Shown here: positions 1 to 12,500 of the stretch, piece by piece | How the letters are laid out: the number at the start of each line of letters is the position of its first letter | Position numbering within the stretch: the first letter of the stretch is position 1 | Assembly: GCA_003254905.1 (NCBI GenBank) | Contig: QANU01019398.1 | Location: 402,084-466,083 of the forward strand | Length of the DNA: 64,000 nt | From: Nissolia schottii | Lineage: Eukaryota > Streptophyta > Magnoliopsida > Fabales > Fabaceae | Reading direction: 5' to 3' | The notes under the pieces: model-generated | What the model was told of the DNA's origin: nothing | Seen by the model: the letters and a program-made list of their open reading frames with translations, nothing else | Database searches by the model: none | Program-made: the position numbers and the translations under genes

Positions 1-2493
1 TTCTTGTGCCGAAAAAGATAATGGTACTTATAGCTATGGGGATTTGACAAAAAAAAAAAACGAAGGTATGGGAAGAACATCAAGTGTCGATCTGAAATGA
101 ATATGCTACTGTAGTAATCAACCCAATAAGCATGATCCATCTTACCCAGACTGCATTGATTGTTATGGGCACAAAATAGAATAAGCTGAATGGCCCTAAT
201 GTCTGGCCTGCTACCGCACACTAGAATTGACAATACCCAAATGGCCAATTATCTTTCTTTTTTGGTCGAATGGCCAATTATCTAGACCTCCTACTAATAC
301 TATGGCATTCATCTATCTGGTCACTTGATTTCTATAATTCAAAAACTAACTTTTCTATTCTTGAAATTATTATAAGTTCTAAGTTAAGTTAATCATTAAG
401 TTCGAAACCACTATTGTTTCATCACATTTTCTATAACTAAGCCAACAAATGAGGTTGCGTAAAACGTTTGTATGTTCTTTTAGGAATTAAACACAATTTC
501 AAGTCAAGAGTAATGAATGAGTAAAACCCTCCTCCAAGAGTAACTCCAGGATTCAAGTCCCTCCGGTTAAAGTACACTTCTAAATGCTACTAACCACTAC
601 ATTTTGAGTTTTGTAATTACTGTCTTTAATATCTAGTATCAAGATATTGCTTAACTGCTCAACTTGCCAAGACAGTCCGGATCCGCTTACTTTGATAATT
701 TCAAGTTAACCCCTTTCCAACAGCAACTACAGCCTTAACAAGGCCATGGAAATTCAAGGCCCATCCGGTGAGATTTTCAGAGAAGTTATCATGCAAAACA
801 TACCATAAGGCATAGGACACTATGACATTGTTTAATTCATTAATCCAACCCCAACTAGATAAGGCACAAGACACTATGACATTGTTCGATTCATGAATCC
901 AACCCCACCTAAATTAGTTGTTGTCACATGCAAAACATCCTCAATCTCGAGCTCCATGAATCACTCATAATAAAGACACCATAAGAAAATATACTTTGTT
1001 GACCCAATACCTGCTATCTTTCCCCATTAACCAGAAGAGACTTCTCCCCCCCCCCCCTTTTTCTTCTTTCTTATTTAATAATGTTTATTTTCTAGGCAAC
1101 ATCAAGAACATTAAGAAACCACCAACAATTCTACTGTAAGAAAGAAGCATTAACTAAAAACTTTTAAGTCAACCTTGTTTCAAGCTTACACTTCAGAAAG
1201 GATTATGAGATGTAACTGAATGACCAAGAAGACAAGTGATACAGTCAAAAAGAACAACAGAATATTTCTTCAAGGCCAAAAATACTAATGCTTTTTACTT
1301 CATTCTTTACAAAAGCATCCACTGAACATTTCAATCTAGCTATTACTTAATATAATATAATCATCTAACGCCATCTGCAGGACACCAACAAAAATATCAA
1401 GGACCACTCGGAAGAAACTACAAAGAATTTGAAGTTTGCTCTCTTCTTAATATGAACCATAGTTTTAGTCTTTCTATTTTGCTGTAATCAAATTCAAGTT
1501 TTACATTTCATGGCACCAATTACAACTATTATAATCATAACTACAACCATTATGACCCAATCTACTAGTAACCATGTTCCAATAGGATATGTACAAGAGA
1601 CCCCATTAACAGAGATGTCTTAAGATTGCATAGTATGATTCCATTTATAAGTGCAATGCCAAAAGAATTATAGGCATGACCAACTAGAGCTTTGCCATCT
1701 TCACTTAACAAGCTAAACCTTAAAACAAAGGTTAACTGATTATGGCCCAATGTTCAATAACCTATTAAACATAAGGGCAGAAAAATAGGCGTTTTGGGTA
1801 CTTCTAAGAGGATTTCTCACATTCCCACCAACTCCTCCACAAACACAAGAAATTTGTGTGTGGTCCTAGAGCGCCATGCAAGATATGTTCCGGACCACAC
1901 ATTAGATGATATTTCAGCTTCCACTTTAAAAGCACAGCCAACACAATGCTCTAGAACCATACAAGAATTTCTCCACAAACATTAGTTCCTACACATTCAG
2001 ACTAAACCTTTTCACCACATAGATGCTTCTGTGTGCATCTTAACTCTGCAGCATACTACAGCCTCTAACTCTAACCAATCCTGCAACACCCTCACAACAA
2101 TTACGCTCAGCATCCGCCTCTTGATTCAGCCAATTCTTTAGCCCAATCTAGACATCATACTTATCTTTTAGCTTTCACCAATCAAAACAAGATGCTTAAC
2201 AGAAAACATAACAGACAAGAATCAGCACCCATCATGAGGAATCCCATAAATAGGGAAAAGATGACTAAATGTCACCACTTAACTGTTTAACTGACCCTTG
2301 ATAAATAATATATTTCAGTACACAACATATCACCATGAATTGAAGCATAATTTATACCATAAAGATAACATCTATATTATCATCACAATTCACAACACAA
2401 CACAAGAAGATCCCTTGCCACTCTCTATCATCTCCGTCATTCCTAATGCAAAAATCACTTAAAATTAAAACAAAATTCCATCAAAAGAAACAC
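1..2493. other. Intergenic, no gene recognised
   Basis: AT-rich sequence with only short, low-complexity open frames on both strands and no domain I recognise. A run of 12 C lies at 1046-1057. The right end (about 2300-2493) is probably the 3' untranslated and downstream region of the minus-strand Hikeshi-like gene. Confidence 0.5.
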
Positions 2494-3188
2494 TTACAAA
2501 GCGAAACCCTTCAAGTACTCAGGGTCACGCTTCGCCCTCTGCTGAAACTTCTTGAACCACCGGTCCAATATATCCATCGGCACCACCAGCTTCGAACCGT
2601 CGACGCCGCAGAAACTCTGCATGAAGTTGAACAGGTTCTCCCCTACCTTCATCGCCATGCGTTCGATCCTCTGCTCGCCGGTGGCGTCCAGCGACGGCAG
2701 CGCCGCCGCGTCCTCCACCGACACGCCGATCTTCGCCGAGATCGGCTGCGCGTCCGCCGCCGTCAGCTGAAGCTGTCCGGCGGCGCCTGGCTCCGGCCAC
2801 GACAGGTAGAGGACGGCGGAGGGACGGGCGACGGTGACGGCGCCGCAGAAGACGAACGGCGATCCCGGCGACTGGACGTAGACGGCAAGCGCCTTGTCCG
2901 GCGGCAGCGTGAAGCCGTTGAGGAGGAAGATGCACATTTCGCGAACCTGATCGTACGCCTCGCCTGCGCAAGTTAGAATGAAGCAGTTAGTTTCAGAGGA
3001 GTATGCTAATGTGCACAGTATGGTGATGTTGAATTTTTTAAATAAAGAAACTGACTAATTAATTTTATTTTTAAATTTTGCTTACCGACGAAAGTGTTCA
3101 TGTCGAGGATCCAGTGTAAGGTATCGATTTGGGCGAAGGTGGAGATGTCAATGGGGAAGCTACGGTTTGGGAAAACCACTCCGAACAT
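2494..3188 (-). CDS. Hikeshi-like protein (OPI10 / HSP70 nuclear import carrier), 190 aa
   Basis: Two exons on the minus strand: 3188-3086 and 2963-2494, joined across a 122-bp GT-AG intron in phase 1. The protein opens MFGVVFPNRSFPIDISTF and continues through DMNTFVGEAYDQVREMCIFL, PGSPFVFCGAVTVARPSAVL and IGVSVED to the C-terminal block ERMAMKVGENLFNFMQSF, DILDRWFKKFQ and RDPEYLKGFAL. This is the conserved layout of the OPI10/Hikeshi family, and about 190 residues is the usual full length. Family members bind nucleoporin FG repeats and carry HSP70 into the nucleus under heat stress (established for the human protein; the plant role is inferred). Exon 2 is GC-rich compared with its surroundings. 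The start is the only Met before the conserved FGVVFPNR block. A heat shock element lies about 160 bp upstream. Confidence 0.93.
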
Positions 3189-3345
3189 TTTATTTTTCTT
3201 CTGTGGCTGCTCTGTTGGTGTGGTGTGCGAGGAAATTGGATAGGGGGACAAAAAATTTGAACTAGCGGCGGAAGGTGAGTGTGTTCTGATAGCTTGGAGA
3301 TGGGTTCAGAAGAAGTTCAGACCACGGAAACCTCCTGCGTGGTCT

Positions 3346-3360
3346 AGAACATTCTGGACA
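3346..3360. promoter_or_regulatory. Heat shock element upstream of the Hikeshi-like gene
   Basis: AGAACATTCTGGACA fits the HSF-binding array nGAAnnTTCnnGAn with two perfect pentamers and a third with one deviation. It lies 158 bp upstream of the Hikeshi-like start codon. A looser GAA/TTC cluster with irregular spacing lies between it and the gene at about 3305-3319. Binding is inferred from the motif only. Confidence 0.55.
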
Positions 3361-3523
3361 AATATGTCTTTTCAACTTTTATAAGTGACCCGTGTGAGCT
3401 AGGACTAGGAGCGCTGAGTAGTATGTGACCCGTGGTTTCATGTTGTACCCGCGTCTTAAGAGTGTAACCGTTTATGCTTCCAAAGTAGAGCGACGTCTCA
3501 GCTATATGAATTTCATATAGCTC

Positions 3524-3838
3524 GTGAGGAGGCTATTCCTAAGAATTGTTCCCACTGCCCCCGCGACTTCTCAAACGGACAACAATAGACGGAAACCGCC
3601 CGTTGGTGGTGAGATGAATTCAGAGAGCCCAAACTCGGAACATGTCACAAGTGATGCATTGGCCCAAGACTTGCAAGCTCAACTCAGGCATATTATATTA
3701 GGCCAACAACTTAAGCCCTATATTGGGTCAGCTTCGCCAGTGGATTCGAAGTTCAAGTCGACCATCCAAATGATCGTTGTGCCTAACTTGCAGGGAATAA
3801 CAACAAACAACTACTCCGAATATCAGGGAGGTAGGTAG
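3524..3838 (+). other. Possible divergent first exon or gene fragment
   Basis: An open frame of 104 codons starts 336 bp from the Hikeshi-like ATG on the opposite strand, so the two could share a bidirectional promoter. The predicted peptide is mixed in composition, for example SDALAQDLQAQLRHIILGQ, rather than low complexity. It ends at CAGGGAG/GTAGGT, which could be a splice donor. No domain is recognised, and no matching downstream exon was found. A MITE-like copy begins about 20 bp after it, so it may be a truncated gene. It could equally be chance. Confidence 0.2.
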
Positions 3839-3858
3839 TTCCATTATGAATGAATCCT

Positions 3859-4031
3859 CCTACACGTACACCAAAAAATATACATCATACATACACTCTA
3901 TACTTATATACATAAAATTTGTGTTTTAATACATGTAATGTTTGTAATGTTTATACACTCACGAGAATAAAGTTTGTGCATTATTAATAGTGCATGTATG
4001 GGCGTATAAAATTGGGTATACATGTAGCATT
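3859..4031 (-). repeat. MITE-like element, family M1 copy A
   Basis: Inverted ends CTACACGTACACCAAAAAA and TTGGGTATACATGTAGCA bound a short AT-rich body with the words ATAAAGTTTGTGCATTATT and GTAATGTTTGTAATG. The body is the reverse complement of copies B (6819-7032) and C (32577-32790). This copy is shorter, lacking part of the middle. There is no coding capacity. A clear target duplication was not found. Confidence 0.65.
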
Positions 4032-4470
4032 TTTTATTATGAAATAACAGAGACCGTCATTTCGATCTAATTTGACCCAATTTCTAATGTTCACCAACAT
4101 TGTTATTATACTCTTGAGTAGCTCGTAAATTCATATACGATTCTACTATACAAAGTGAGTTAAAACTCATATAAACTATCTTTTGGTAAACTCATACGAG
4201 TTTTAGTAAACTCTCCATTTTAGTAGTGAGTTTACAAGTTAAAATTTACTTATAAGTTTATAAGTTTATTTCAAAATGTACAAGTTTGATAACTTTGTTA
4301 AATACTTAGTCTACTTTGTTTATGTTAGACAATATATATTAATTTTATTAAACAAATTTTATATATTTATTATAATTGAGTTATGTTTAATCGAACTATA
4401 AAGTTCTATACGTATAAAATAAAGTATAACATAATAACTAGCATCATTCATTAAGGTATATTTTGCGATA

Positions 4471-5090
4471 CACTACTAGAAATAAGGGAATTACCGTTGG
4501 AATGTTACCATCAGAAAACACGACAAAATCCGATGGTAAAAGTTTCTAAAGTGAACTGGATTAATTTTGGTACAATTACTGTTAGATAATATACCCTGAC
4601 AAGAAAATAGATGGTAATAGTTGGAGCCAAGTGACGCGAGGTTAGGTGAAAGTTTTACCGTCAGACTCGACCGAAGATAATTGGTTGGAAATTCAAGGGA
4701 CGCACGTGACGTTTGTGTTGTTATCGTTGGAAATATCCAACGGTAAGAGGGTCCGAATCTGAAAAGACACACGTTTTTCCAATAGTTGTGATGTTGAATC
4801 CATTAACGTCAGATAATTCTGACGGTAATGGTCCAGAAGTATGAACAGATGCGTGTGCTCTCCATGCGTGTAATGTTTGAATATTTACTGTTGGACAAAA
4901 CTAATGGTAATGTTTTGGAAGTATGAACAGATGTGCGTGTTCCCCATGCGTGTAACGTTTGAATAGTTACCATCAGAAAAAAAATCGATGGTAACGGTCT
5001 CAAACTATGAAAGGACACTCTTTTTCACGTGCTTTCAACGATTTGTAATTACCATCGGATAAATCCGACAGTAATGATTCTATATATAGA
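4471..5090 (+). mobile_element. CACTA (En/Spm-like) transposon terminus with subterminal hairpin array
   Basis: The element opens with CACTACTAGAAAT, the classic CACTA inverted-repeat tip. About seven paired motifs follow at intervals of roughly 70-90 bp, each a small palindrome of the form TTACCATCnGA ... TCnGATGGTAA. Examples sit near 4506-4542, 4717-4748, 4800-4832, 4965-4998 and 5047-5075. Such subterminal repeats are the transposase-binding regions of the superfamily. Between them a longer unit containing AGTATGAACAGATG is repeated (near 4836 and 4919). No matching opposite end (TTTCTAGTAGTG) was seen in the window, so the element is truncated or its other end is lost. Confidence 0.75.
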
Positions 5091-5250
5091 ACTCCTCTAT
5101 CTCTCTCTCCTTCACTTCCATTCTCTTCTCCGTGCCTCTCCACTGTACACCCTCCTCCTCCGCATCCTCTCAGTAGTCCTCCTTCGGATAGCCACCGCCG
5201 GCACCGCAACCGCTACCGGAGGTAGCCATCGCCGCCGCCACTGACAGGTT
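5078..5250 (+). promoter_or_regulatory. Candidate promoter and leader inside the CACTA end
   Basis: Just after the last subterminal hairpin comes a TATA-like CTATATATAG (near 5080), then a CT-rich leader and a GC-rich stretch. The leader ends in ACTGACAG/GTTAG, a plausible splice donor at about 5248. This is the arrangement expected for the start of a transposase or captured-gene transcript. No downstream coding exon was recognised, so the function is inference. Confidence 0.35.
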
Positions 5251-6385
5251 AGTTGTTATTTTGTGCATATACAATTTTGTACTTTGTCAACATATACTTA
5301 TGGCTCATGTTATATTTTCACATTTTTACTTGTTTATTTATTTAGTAAATTAATATTTTTGGCTTTATTTGTATTTTCATTAACATTTTTTTAGATTTTC
5401 ATTTCTTTCTTGAAAAAATATATTTTCTTGATATATATATATATATATATATATATTTAAAACAATTATTTAAACCAATATTTTTTAATAATAAAAAATC
5501 TACATTTTATATTTTGTTTTTACCTTACTTTCAAACGCTTTTGAGAATAAATTTATTTTTAACAACAGCGATACTAGTTACTAACTACTAATGAATATGA
5601 CATGTGTTTTGACCCTTATTATAGGAGTTTATGATATTTCGTTACATAAAAATGTTGAGTTAAATGTTATTATATGAATTTTAGTTAGAATTTTATATAT
5701 TACAACATATAAATTATGTCGGTGCGAGTTACACATTTTTTAAAATAATATTTCATAATGATACGTAAAATCTACATTTTTACATTTTCATCTTCACATT
5801 TTTGTTTTAATGTAACTCTAACAGCTTTACTTGAAAACTGGTTTTTGACAACCTTAGTCAAGGTAGATTCAATTAACAACTTTGTTGTCTTTGGACTCTC
5901 ACAACTCATGGTTGTTCTCGATTGAAATATTTTCTCACATGCTTGTAGTTGAATTTTGTTAATTGAATAAACTTTCACTTTCAAATAACAAGGAGGCTCC
6001 AATGCTCTAGTTTTTTCTTTTAAGTATTTTTTAGTGGCATAACATTTTATTTTGAAAAAAAAAATGCAACACAAAAAGAGGAAGAAAAAATGCAACCAAT
6101 AAGCTCTAGCTCAATTGCAAACTCTTACCCCTCCAAAAAAAAATACATAGAATTAATTGGATTAAATATATATTGACATAACTCATTTACCATCAATAAG
6201 TATGTTACATCACTGACCTTTAAATTCTAGCATAAACTTTTACTTTCCAACATTTTTTAAAAAATAATGAAATAAATTTTTTTTCTTTTCCTTTGTGTAT
6301 GCATGAGGATTGATATTTTTTTTTTTGTCACTCAAGTCAAAAGTTAGGGATGACAAGTTGGACAATCCGAGGTAGGTTACAACCT
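5251..6385. other. AT-rich stretch, possibly decayed CACTA interior
   Basis: Contains a (TA)n run at about 5430-5455 and otherwise AT-rich sequence. A minus-strand open frame at 5772-6095 has a mixed composition (TKVVKNQFSSKAVRVTLK), but no family is recognised. I see no complete gene. Confidence 0.3.
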
Positions 6386-7534
6386 GTTTGAAATACTTTA
6401 GTAGCATAGAATTGAATTCAATTTAATGTGAATTCAATTTAATTCTTGTGTTTGGAATAAATTAATAAACTAAAGAATTGAATTTTTCGTTTTGACTATT
6501 GTACCCTTCATCAATAAAATCTAATATCTTAAAAATAAACTTAATTATTCAAAAGATGACATAACACAATTAAAATCAAATCAAAACACTCTATAAAATA
6601 ATTTTATCAATAACTCTTTTTTTCCATGAAAGACGCTAAAATTGAATAAAAAGTTATTATGCATAAAGAATTTGTTCTGAAGTACCCCTGCAACAATAAA
6701 TATAGGAAGCATCTGCCCTTTTCTTCTCTTGAGAATTTTGTTTCTAAGAACCAAATGAAAAATTATTAAGCAGATGATGATTATCATTTTTCTCATATAA
6801 GTGATAAAACAAAAATGCTACATGTACACCCAATTTTATACACCCATACATACACCATTAATAATGCACAAACTTTATTCTCATGAGTGCACAAACATTA
6901 CAAACTTATAGATGATATTCTCAATTATACTTAATTAAGTGCACAAACATTACATACATTAAAACACAAACTTTATGTATATAAGTATAGGGTGTATGTA
7001 TGGTGTATATTTTTGGGTGTACGTGTAGCAGGACTCGTGATAAAATCATTAGGTTGAGCATTAACCAACTTCGTTATAACATTTTCCTTTGCCATAAAGA
7101 AAAAGAGAACAAATAGACATTTTTCCTCCTTGATAAACCTCCCACCAGTTTGGCACAAAAAAAAAATAAGCCCCAACTGAAAGTTCACAGTTCACACTAG
7201 AAAATTAATAAAGCGATGGAAGAAAGAGTTAGAACACGCAAGTCTAACGCAAACAGAAGTCAAAGTCGCAGCAGACGAGAGGAGATGAGAGGCGAAGAGA
7301 GGACAAAAAAAGAGAGAAGATGTTAGGGGGAATGAAGGGTATTTTTGGGTTTTTCTATTTTAAATAGCAAACCAATGGAATGAAATTGCAAATTAAACCC
7401 ATTTTGGTGTGATTTACTTTAGAGCAAAATAAATGAATTGAATTCTCTTGTTATTTCAATTCTATACTATTTTTATGTTTCAAATCAAGAAATTGAATTC
7501 CAATTTTTAAGCCATAGGATACCAAACAAACTGT
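6386..7534. repeat. Candidate long non-autonomous element with inverted ends, hosting MITE copy B
   Basis: The left end (TTTGAAATACTTTAGTAGCATAGAATTGAATTC region) and the right end around 7440-7534 (GAATTGAATTCCAATTTTTAAGCCATAGGATACCAAACAAAC region) are imperfect inverted copies. Both contain an AGAATTGAATTCAATT-like block and a GTTTG tip. The interior includes a purine-rich stretch at 7205-7330. MITE copy B sits inside it and would therefore be a younger insertion. Family and target duplication are not resolved. Confidence 0.35.
6819..7032 (+). repeat. MITE-like element, family M1 copy B
   Basis: About 214 bp with terminal inverted repeats TGCTACATGTACACCCAA and TTGGGTGTACGTGTAGCA. The interior carries GTGCACAAACATTACAA twice and ends with AAACTTTATGTATATAAG. 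It is close in sequence to copy C at 32577-32790, so the pair defines the family well. It has no coding capacity. Confidence 0.75.
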
Positions 7535-8640
7535 AACACTTATCATATAACCCGCATAAAAATATAGGGTGAGACAAGACTGACCAATTTTTTGGTGGAT
7601 TGAAAATATATGTTCATCTCTTTTCCTAGCGGATTAACTCGCGAGTTAACACAAAAATTAAAGAATTTTTTTTTCATATGTGAGTTTACATTAAATATTT
7701 TACTAGTTTCTAATTTTTTTTAAATGTAATTTCATTCTAACAGTCTATGTCCAAAATTAAATCATAGCACATGAAAGTACAAGAGATTAATATAGGCAAA
7801 TCTTACAAGTTTTTATTCTTGAAAAAAGAAAGTCAATAATTTTTGTCCTTTTTTTTGTCATGAAGTGTGATTCATTAAATTAAGGGGCTCAACCAAACTT
7901 ACACAGCAGGAAAAAATATATACATTAACACAAGGCCCACAAGTTGAAAATTAAGACAACCATAATCATAGAGTAACAATGCTAGAAGACTTGAAAAGGG
8001 CACAATAGATCTGAAGATTCTTGGTGTCTTCCATCACTTGCTTTAACTCCTTCGTCCTCTGATTGTTTGAACCTCATATTGCATGTTGGGATGTTTTAAG
8101 ACTTTTTTTTTTCTTTTACAATTTGAAAGAAACAACAATATTACACAAAAAGACTGCTTTGCAGAAATTTCGAACTCTGAGTTCTTCTTGTGCTTCACTC
8201 GGATAATCAACTCTTCATTCTTATCTTTGCAGCACTCAAGAGCAAGAGTGACGAACACACAGATGACATAAAAAGGAAACAAAAGTCTCAAAATACCACC
8301 ACTAAGGGAAAGAATGAACCCTTGGAAGCGGCAACCATCGGTGGCTAGGGTTTTTAATAATTTTTGTCTTGGGGCGCCACTCACTTTGCAATGGAAATGG
8401 TTTTCGCTTTGAACTCGCGAGTTAAGTAGGTTTAAATGAGTTATAAAAATTTGTTCACCTCGTAAAAAATAGCAAGTTAGTTGGCTCGTTTTGTCATCTT
8501 CATAAAAAATAGCAATCTAAATAATTGTTAAATGTGATTGAAGTAAATTTCATATATGATATTAATAATAAAGAAATTAATGGTGAAAATTCAACTGAGA
8601 TAATTTATTTTTAGAATGGATATTGAATATTATTTGTCTC
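7535..8640. other. Intergenic, with an unidentified gene-like scrap
   Basis: Mostly AT-rich. On the minus strand, 8043-8384 is open for 113 codons and includes a hydrophobic segment then a charged one (ECCKDKNEELIIRVKHKKNS). A further charged piece lies just downstream in another frame. This could be a decayed retrocopy, but no family is recognised. Two copies of ACTCGCGAGTTAA occur at about 7637 and 8413. Confidence 0.25.
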
Positions 8641-9527
8641 TGAACCGGTGCGGTCTGGCCGGTTCAGATATGGCCGGTTCGGCTTTGCACAAATAGGTAA
8701 GGCGAGGCACCCTAGTCTCGTCCCCTCTTCTTTTCTCCCTTTCGTCCCGAGAGCCTCGCGAGCTAGGGTTCATCACCGCGCAACCAACAAGCACCCTTCT
8801 TCTTCCTTTGTGTTCCCCTCGCCGCTCTTACCCAATTGGTGCGTCTCCTTCCACTCACGTGCTTCCCTTCGTTACTTTCTTCGTTTCCCCTTTCCCCCTC
8901 TCTATCAAGTGCTTCTCGAAAAAATCCCCAAACTCGATTTTTGGGTAAAAAGACTTCATTTTCCCGTAATTTCGTTTTTATGGTTCTAGGGTTATGCACC
9001 TACGTGATTATGCACCTCTGTTCCATCTGATTTCAATTCACGTGCTGAATATATTTTCAATTAACTAGCTGATTCCATTTATCTGTTTATTTATCTATTT
9101 ATTTTTATCATAGTTGGTAAGCCGTGAAGTTGTTGCTGAAAGTACTAAACTTTGTCTCTCTGAGCTGATTTGAGATCTTAGAAGGTTGTAATTTGTGAAT
9201 ATTTTGAGTCAAAAGAGTAAATCTATTGTGTAACAGGTGCTTCTGCTTTCCCTAAATTGCTATAAGATTTTGGCACCGAATGAACTCTGTTTTTAAAACA
9301 AGTAGTCTTTGTGCTTGTTCTTGAAATGAAACAGTAATTTTGTTCTTTTTTTTTTTTTTTTGCTTATTTATTTCATGCTCTATTGTAATTCTTATTTTTA
9401 ATGAGTTTCACACTTATGCTTTGTTGTTTTTCTGTAGGAATGGGATTGTGACTTCATACCAGTGCTGTGAGTTGACAATTTGAGATTTTGATTGTTGGGG
9501 GGTAATAGTGTATTTTGTGACCCAATC
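8641..9527 (+). promoter_or_regulatory. Promoter and 5' leader of the PRP38-type gene
   Basis: No good TATA box is visible. The region has two GGCCGGTTC words (near 8657 and 8673), a telo-box-like CTAGGGTT at 8764 and a CT-rich transcribed-looking leader. TTTTTCTGTAG/GAATGG at about 9437 is a good splice acceptor, implying a 5'-UTR intron starting somewhere in 8835-8945. The TATA-less, telo-box layout suits a housekeeping RNA-processing gene. Confidence 0.4.
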
Positions 9528-12500
9528 ATGGAGATACAGACTTGTGGCAAGCCAATTGATTCCTTGCTAGAGAAAGTCCTATGCATGAACATTCTGTCAT
9601 CTGATTACTTCAAGGAGCTCTATCGGTTAAAGACGTACCATGAAGTTATTGATGAGATTTACAATCAAGTTGATCATGTGGAACCATGGATGACAGGAAA
9701 CTGTCGCGGCCCCTCCACTGCTTTCTGCCTTCTTTACAAGTTCTTTACTATGAAGCTGACTGTCAAACAAATGCATGGGCTGTTAAAACACCCGGATTCT
9801 CCTTACATTAGAGCGGTATGTAGAGGTACCTCACAATGTATAATTATATATGGGACTTGATTTATTTTATGTAATAGTGCTGAAATCATTGCATTGCTCA
9901 TTGTTCGGTGGGTGGTGTGGGGGTTGTGCTCGTAGTTTTTGTTGAGTTGTGTGTGAACATCCTTTTTGCCATTTTGCATTAGCTTAGGAGCTGGTGAATT
10001 TATACTTACCTCATAGCTCATAATTAGCCATCTTGTATATCAAGTGAAGACACATGCTTGCGAGACAAGTGGGGATCCTTGGTTATATATTTGAATCAAC
10101 AAAACAAAGCAATCTTGAGAAGTTGAGTCTGTATTAGAGTTGTCATTAGGTCTGGCTAAATACAATGGTTGCATCTCTTTTGCTCATTTTGCTTGGCTTC
10201 AAAATAAAGAGGCCATCTTCATATGATCTGTTTTTTGTTATTTTCTTTTTTGAATTTTTAGGTATATCACATCATTCTTATTGGTGTTTTTTTCTTTCTT
10301 TTTCCCTCCCTGTTTATCTATGCTATTTATTGATTCTTTATATTGTTTGTAGGTTGGATTTCTCTATCTGAGATATGTTGCTGATCCAAAGATTCTGTGG
10401 GGCTGGTTTGAGCCATATATAAAAGATGAAGAGGTAAGATGACATGGTTGTGGTTTTCTTAGCTCTGGAGTGCCATTTATTTAAGTTCATAAGCTATCAT
10501 TCTTTTTTTTCCTTACTGTATTCTGATTATTCTATTTAAAAATATATTTTTAATATGTTTCCTTAAAATTAATTGAGTATTGCCTTCTTTCATTTGTGTT
10601 ACTTTACCCATGCGTCAAATTGGATTTTATCTGCTAAAGGTTCTGATCAGTGTGCTGGAACTATGCAAAATTGCAAATAGTGTGTTGTGTCAAAATGTTT
10701 TGTGCACCAAGTGTTCTTATGATCAGCTTTTGATCAAATCTGTCAAAACTTTGGTGGCTTTTAATTGTATATTTTGTCCCAATGTGTTCGTTTTTCATGG
10801 AATATTGTTACTTGTTTGGATTTCAGTTATATTGAATTATCTCCTATTCTCGTGATTCCATTTAAAAGTGCTCCTTTAAGTAACATAAATTATTTAATTA
10901 TTAATGTTATGATGCTGTATTTCAGGAATTTTCTCCTGGATCTAATGGTCGAATGACCACAATGGGCGTATATATCCGTGATCTGCTCCTTGGACAGGTT
11001 CGTTATCATTAAAACTACGAGGCTGCTATATTTTACTAGAGAGTATGCTTCCTGATTTAACCTCTCTGAACTCCTGCTTTCAGTTTGGTTGTAGACAATC
11101 TAATGCATTTATATGATAATCAGCAAATTATACCCTGACAATGACCCCTTGGTTTTGAGATTTTTTAATGTAATGTCATACAATGGCAAGGGAAAAAGAA
11201 TCATGACTCAAGTATTGACTAGTTAAACTGAGAATTTTCTCCAGAGCTCTCTTAGCGGAAATCAGATGCATCACAAGATTGCAAATGCAGATATGTTCCA
11301 CATCATCCCATATTTTGGAGTAACAGTATGAGGTGCTTTCAGTATCTTTGGACATAAAACACTCATACCTACCAGTAGTTGCTGATAAGAACTAGTTCAA
11401 AAGAATCTTCATTTTTCTTTCTTGACTTCTTTTTGCTGAGTTGAGGGACTCATTAAGAATGGACTGAGAGATGAAATTGATGAAATTAAATATTTATGTG
11501 AGCTAATTGATAACATTTATATCTTTCAGGGTCTAAAATGAGATTTTTCCATCTCACTTATCATCATCTTTACTTTACCTTTTTTTCTTTCTTTCCCTTT
11601 TATTTCTATGGTTGAGGAGATTTTTGACATAATATAAAGGTTTTCTTTTTGATCAATTTCTTACATATTATTGATTCTACATTTTTGTTCCAGCTTCAAA
11701 TTTTATATTCCAGTTGATTGATTGTAGTGATGAAGTACTTGTACTTATTGCTTGGTAATGCATCCCTTATATTAGGTGAGATCCAGTTCTCACTTAAAAC
11801 CTGGGCCAGTTGGGTTCTTCACTTCTGAATTTGGAAAACGTTTCATGTCTTATGCAGCTTTATTTGTCGCTATTCCTTTGTTTTCTTTAGGTATATTCTG
11901 ATTAACCTGTATCGATCTTAGTTTTTTTGAGGTCTTAAAGAAAGATATATGCAAAAGTGGAAAATGTATTTTGTGTAATTTTTAGCAGGGGAATGAAATT
12001 TCTGTAGCCCCACATCCTTTTTCTCACCTAAATAAGGGAGCCTTTATCTCAGGTTTGGGAAATTACCATGGCAAAAGTGGATATGAAATTGAATGATTCA
12101 AAATTCTGTATGTTTGGGTTCAAGTAAAGAATGGTTATGTTTTTAATGCATGGAAGGATTCTGGAGAGGGTTTTAAATGCTTCTAATATGCTGCCCTCTC
12201 TGCTTCACTAATAAATATTACGTTTGAAGGGAGTTTTGTTCATTCCACGCTCGGTACTTTGTTGGTTATCATACGTTCTTTTGCTAACTTTTTGTCATCT
12301 TGAATTGTCTTTTTGTTGTCCTAAATCTCATCCTGGTAACAGGACATGCACACAATCTCGTTCTTCCTATTCTGTATTAATGAATAGTTAGTAATTTTTT
12401 ATATCATGCTTACTCTTTCTCTGGGATTTGGGTTAAGTGTTACTGCCACTTTATGGTAGTTGTCTTTTTGTGATCTATTCGTTGATATTTTATGATTTTA

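Noticed and set aside
4212-4226. TTTTAGTAGTG as the opposite end of the CACTA element
   Set aside because: It lies upstream of the tip in the wrong place, lacks the subterminal motifs and differs at the key bases.
5772-6095. Minus-strand frame of 107 codons with mixed composition
   Set aside because: No family recognised, no splice context, and it begins with a low-complexity Phe run. Kept only as a remark in the spacer entry.
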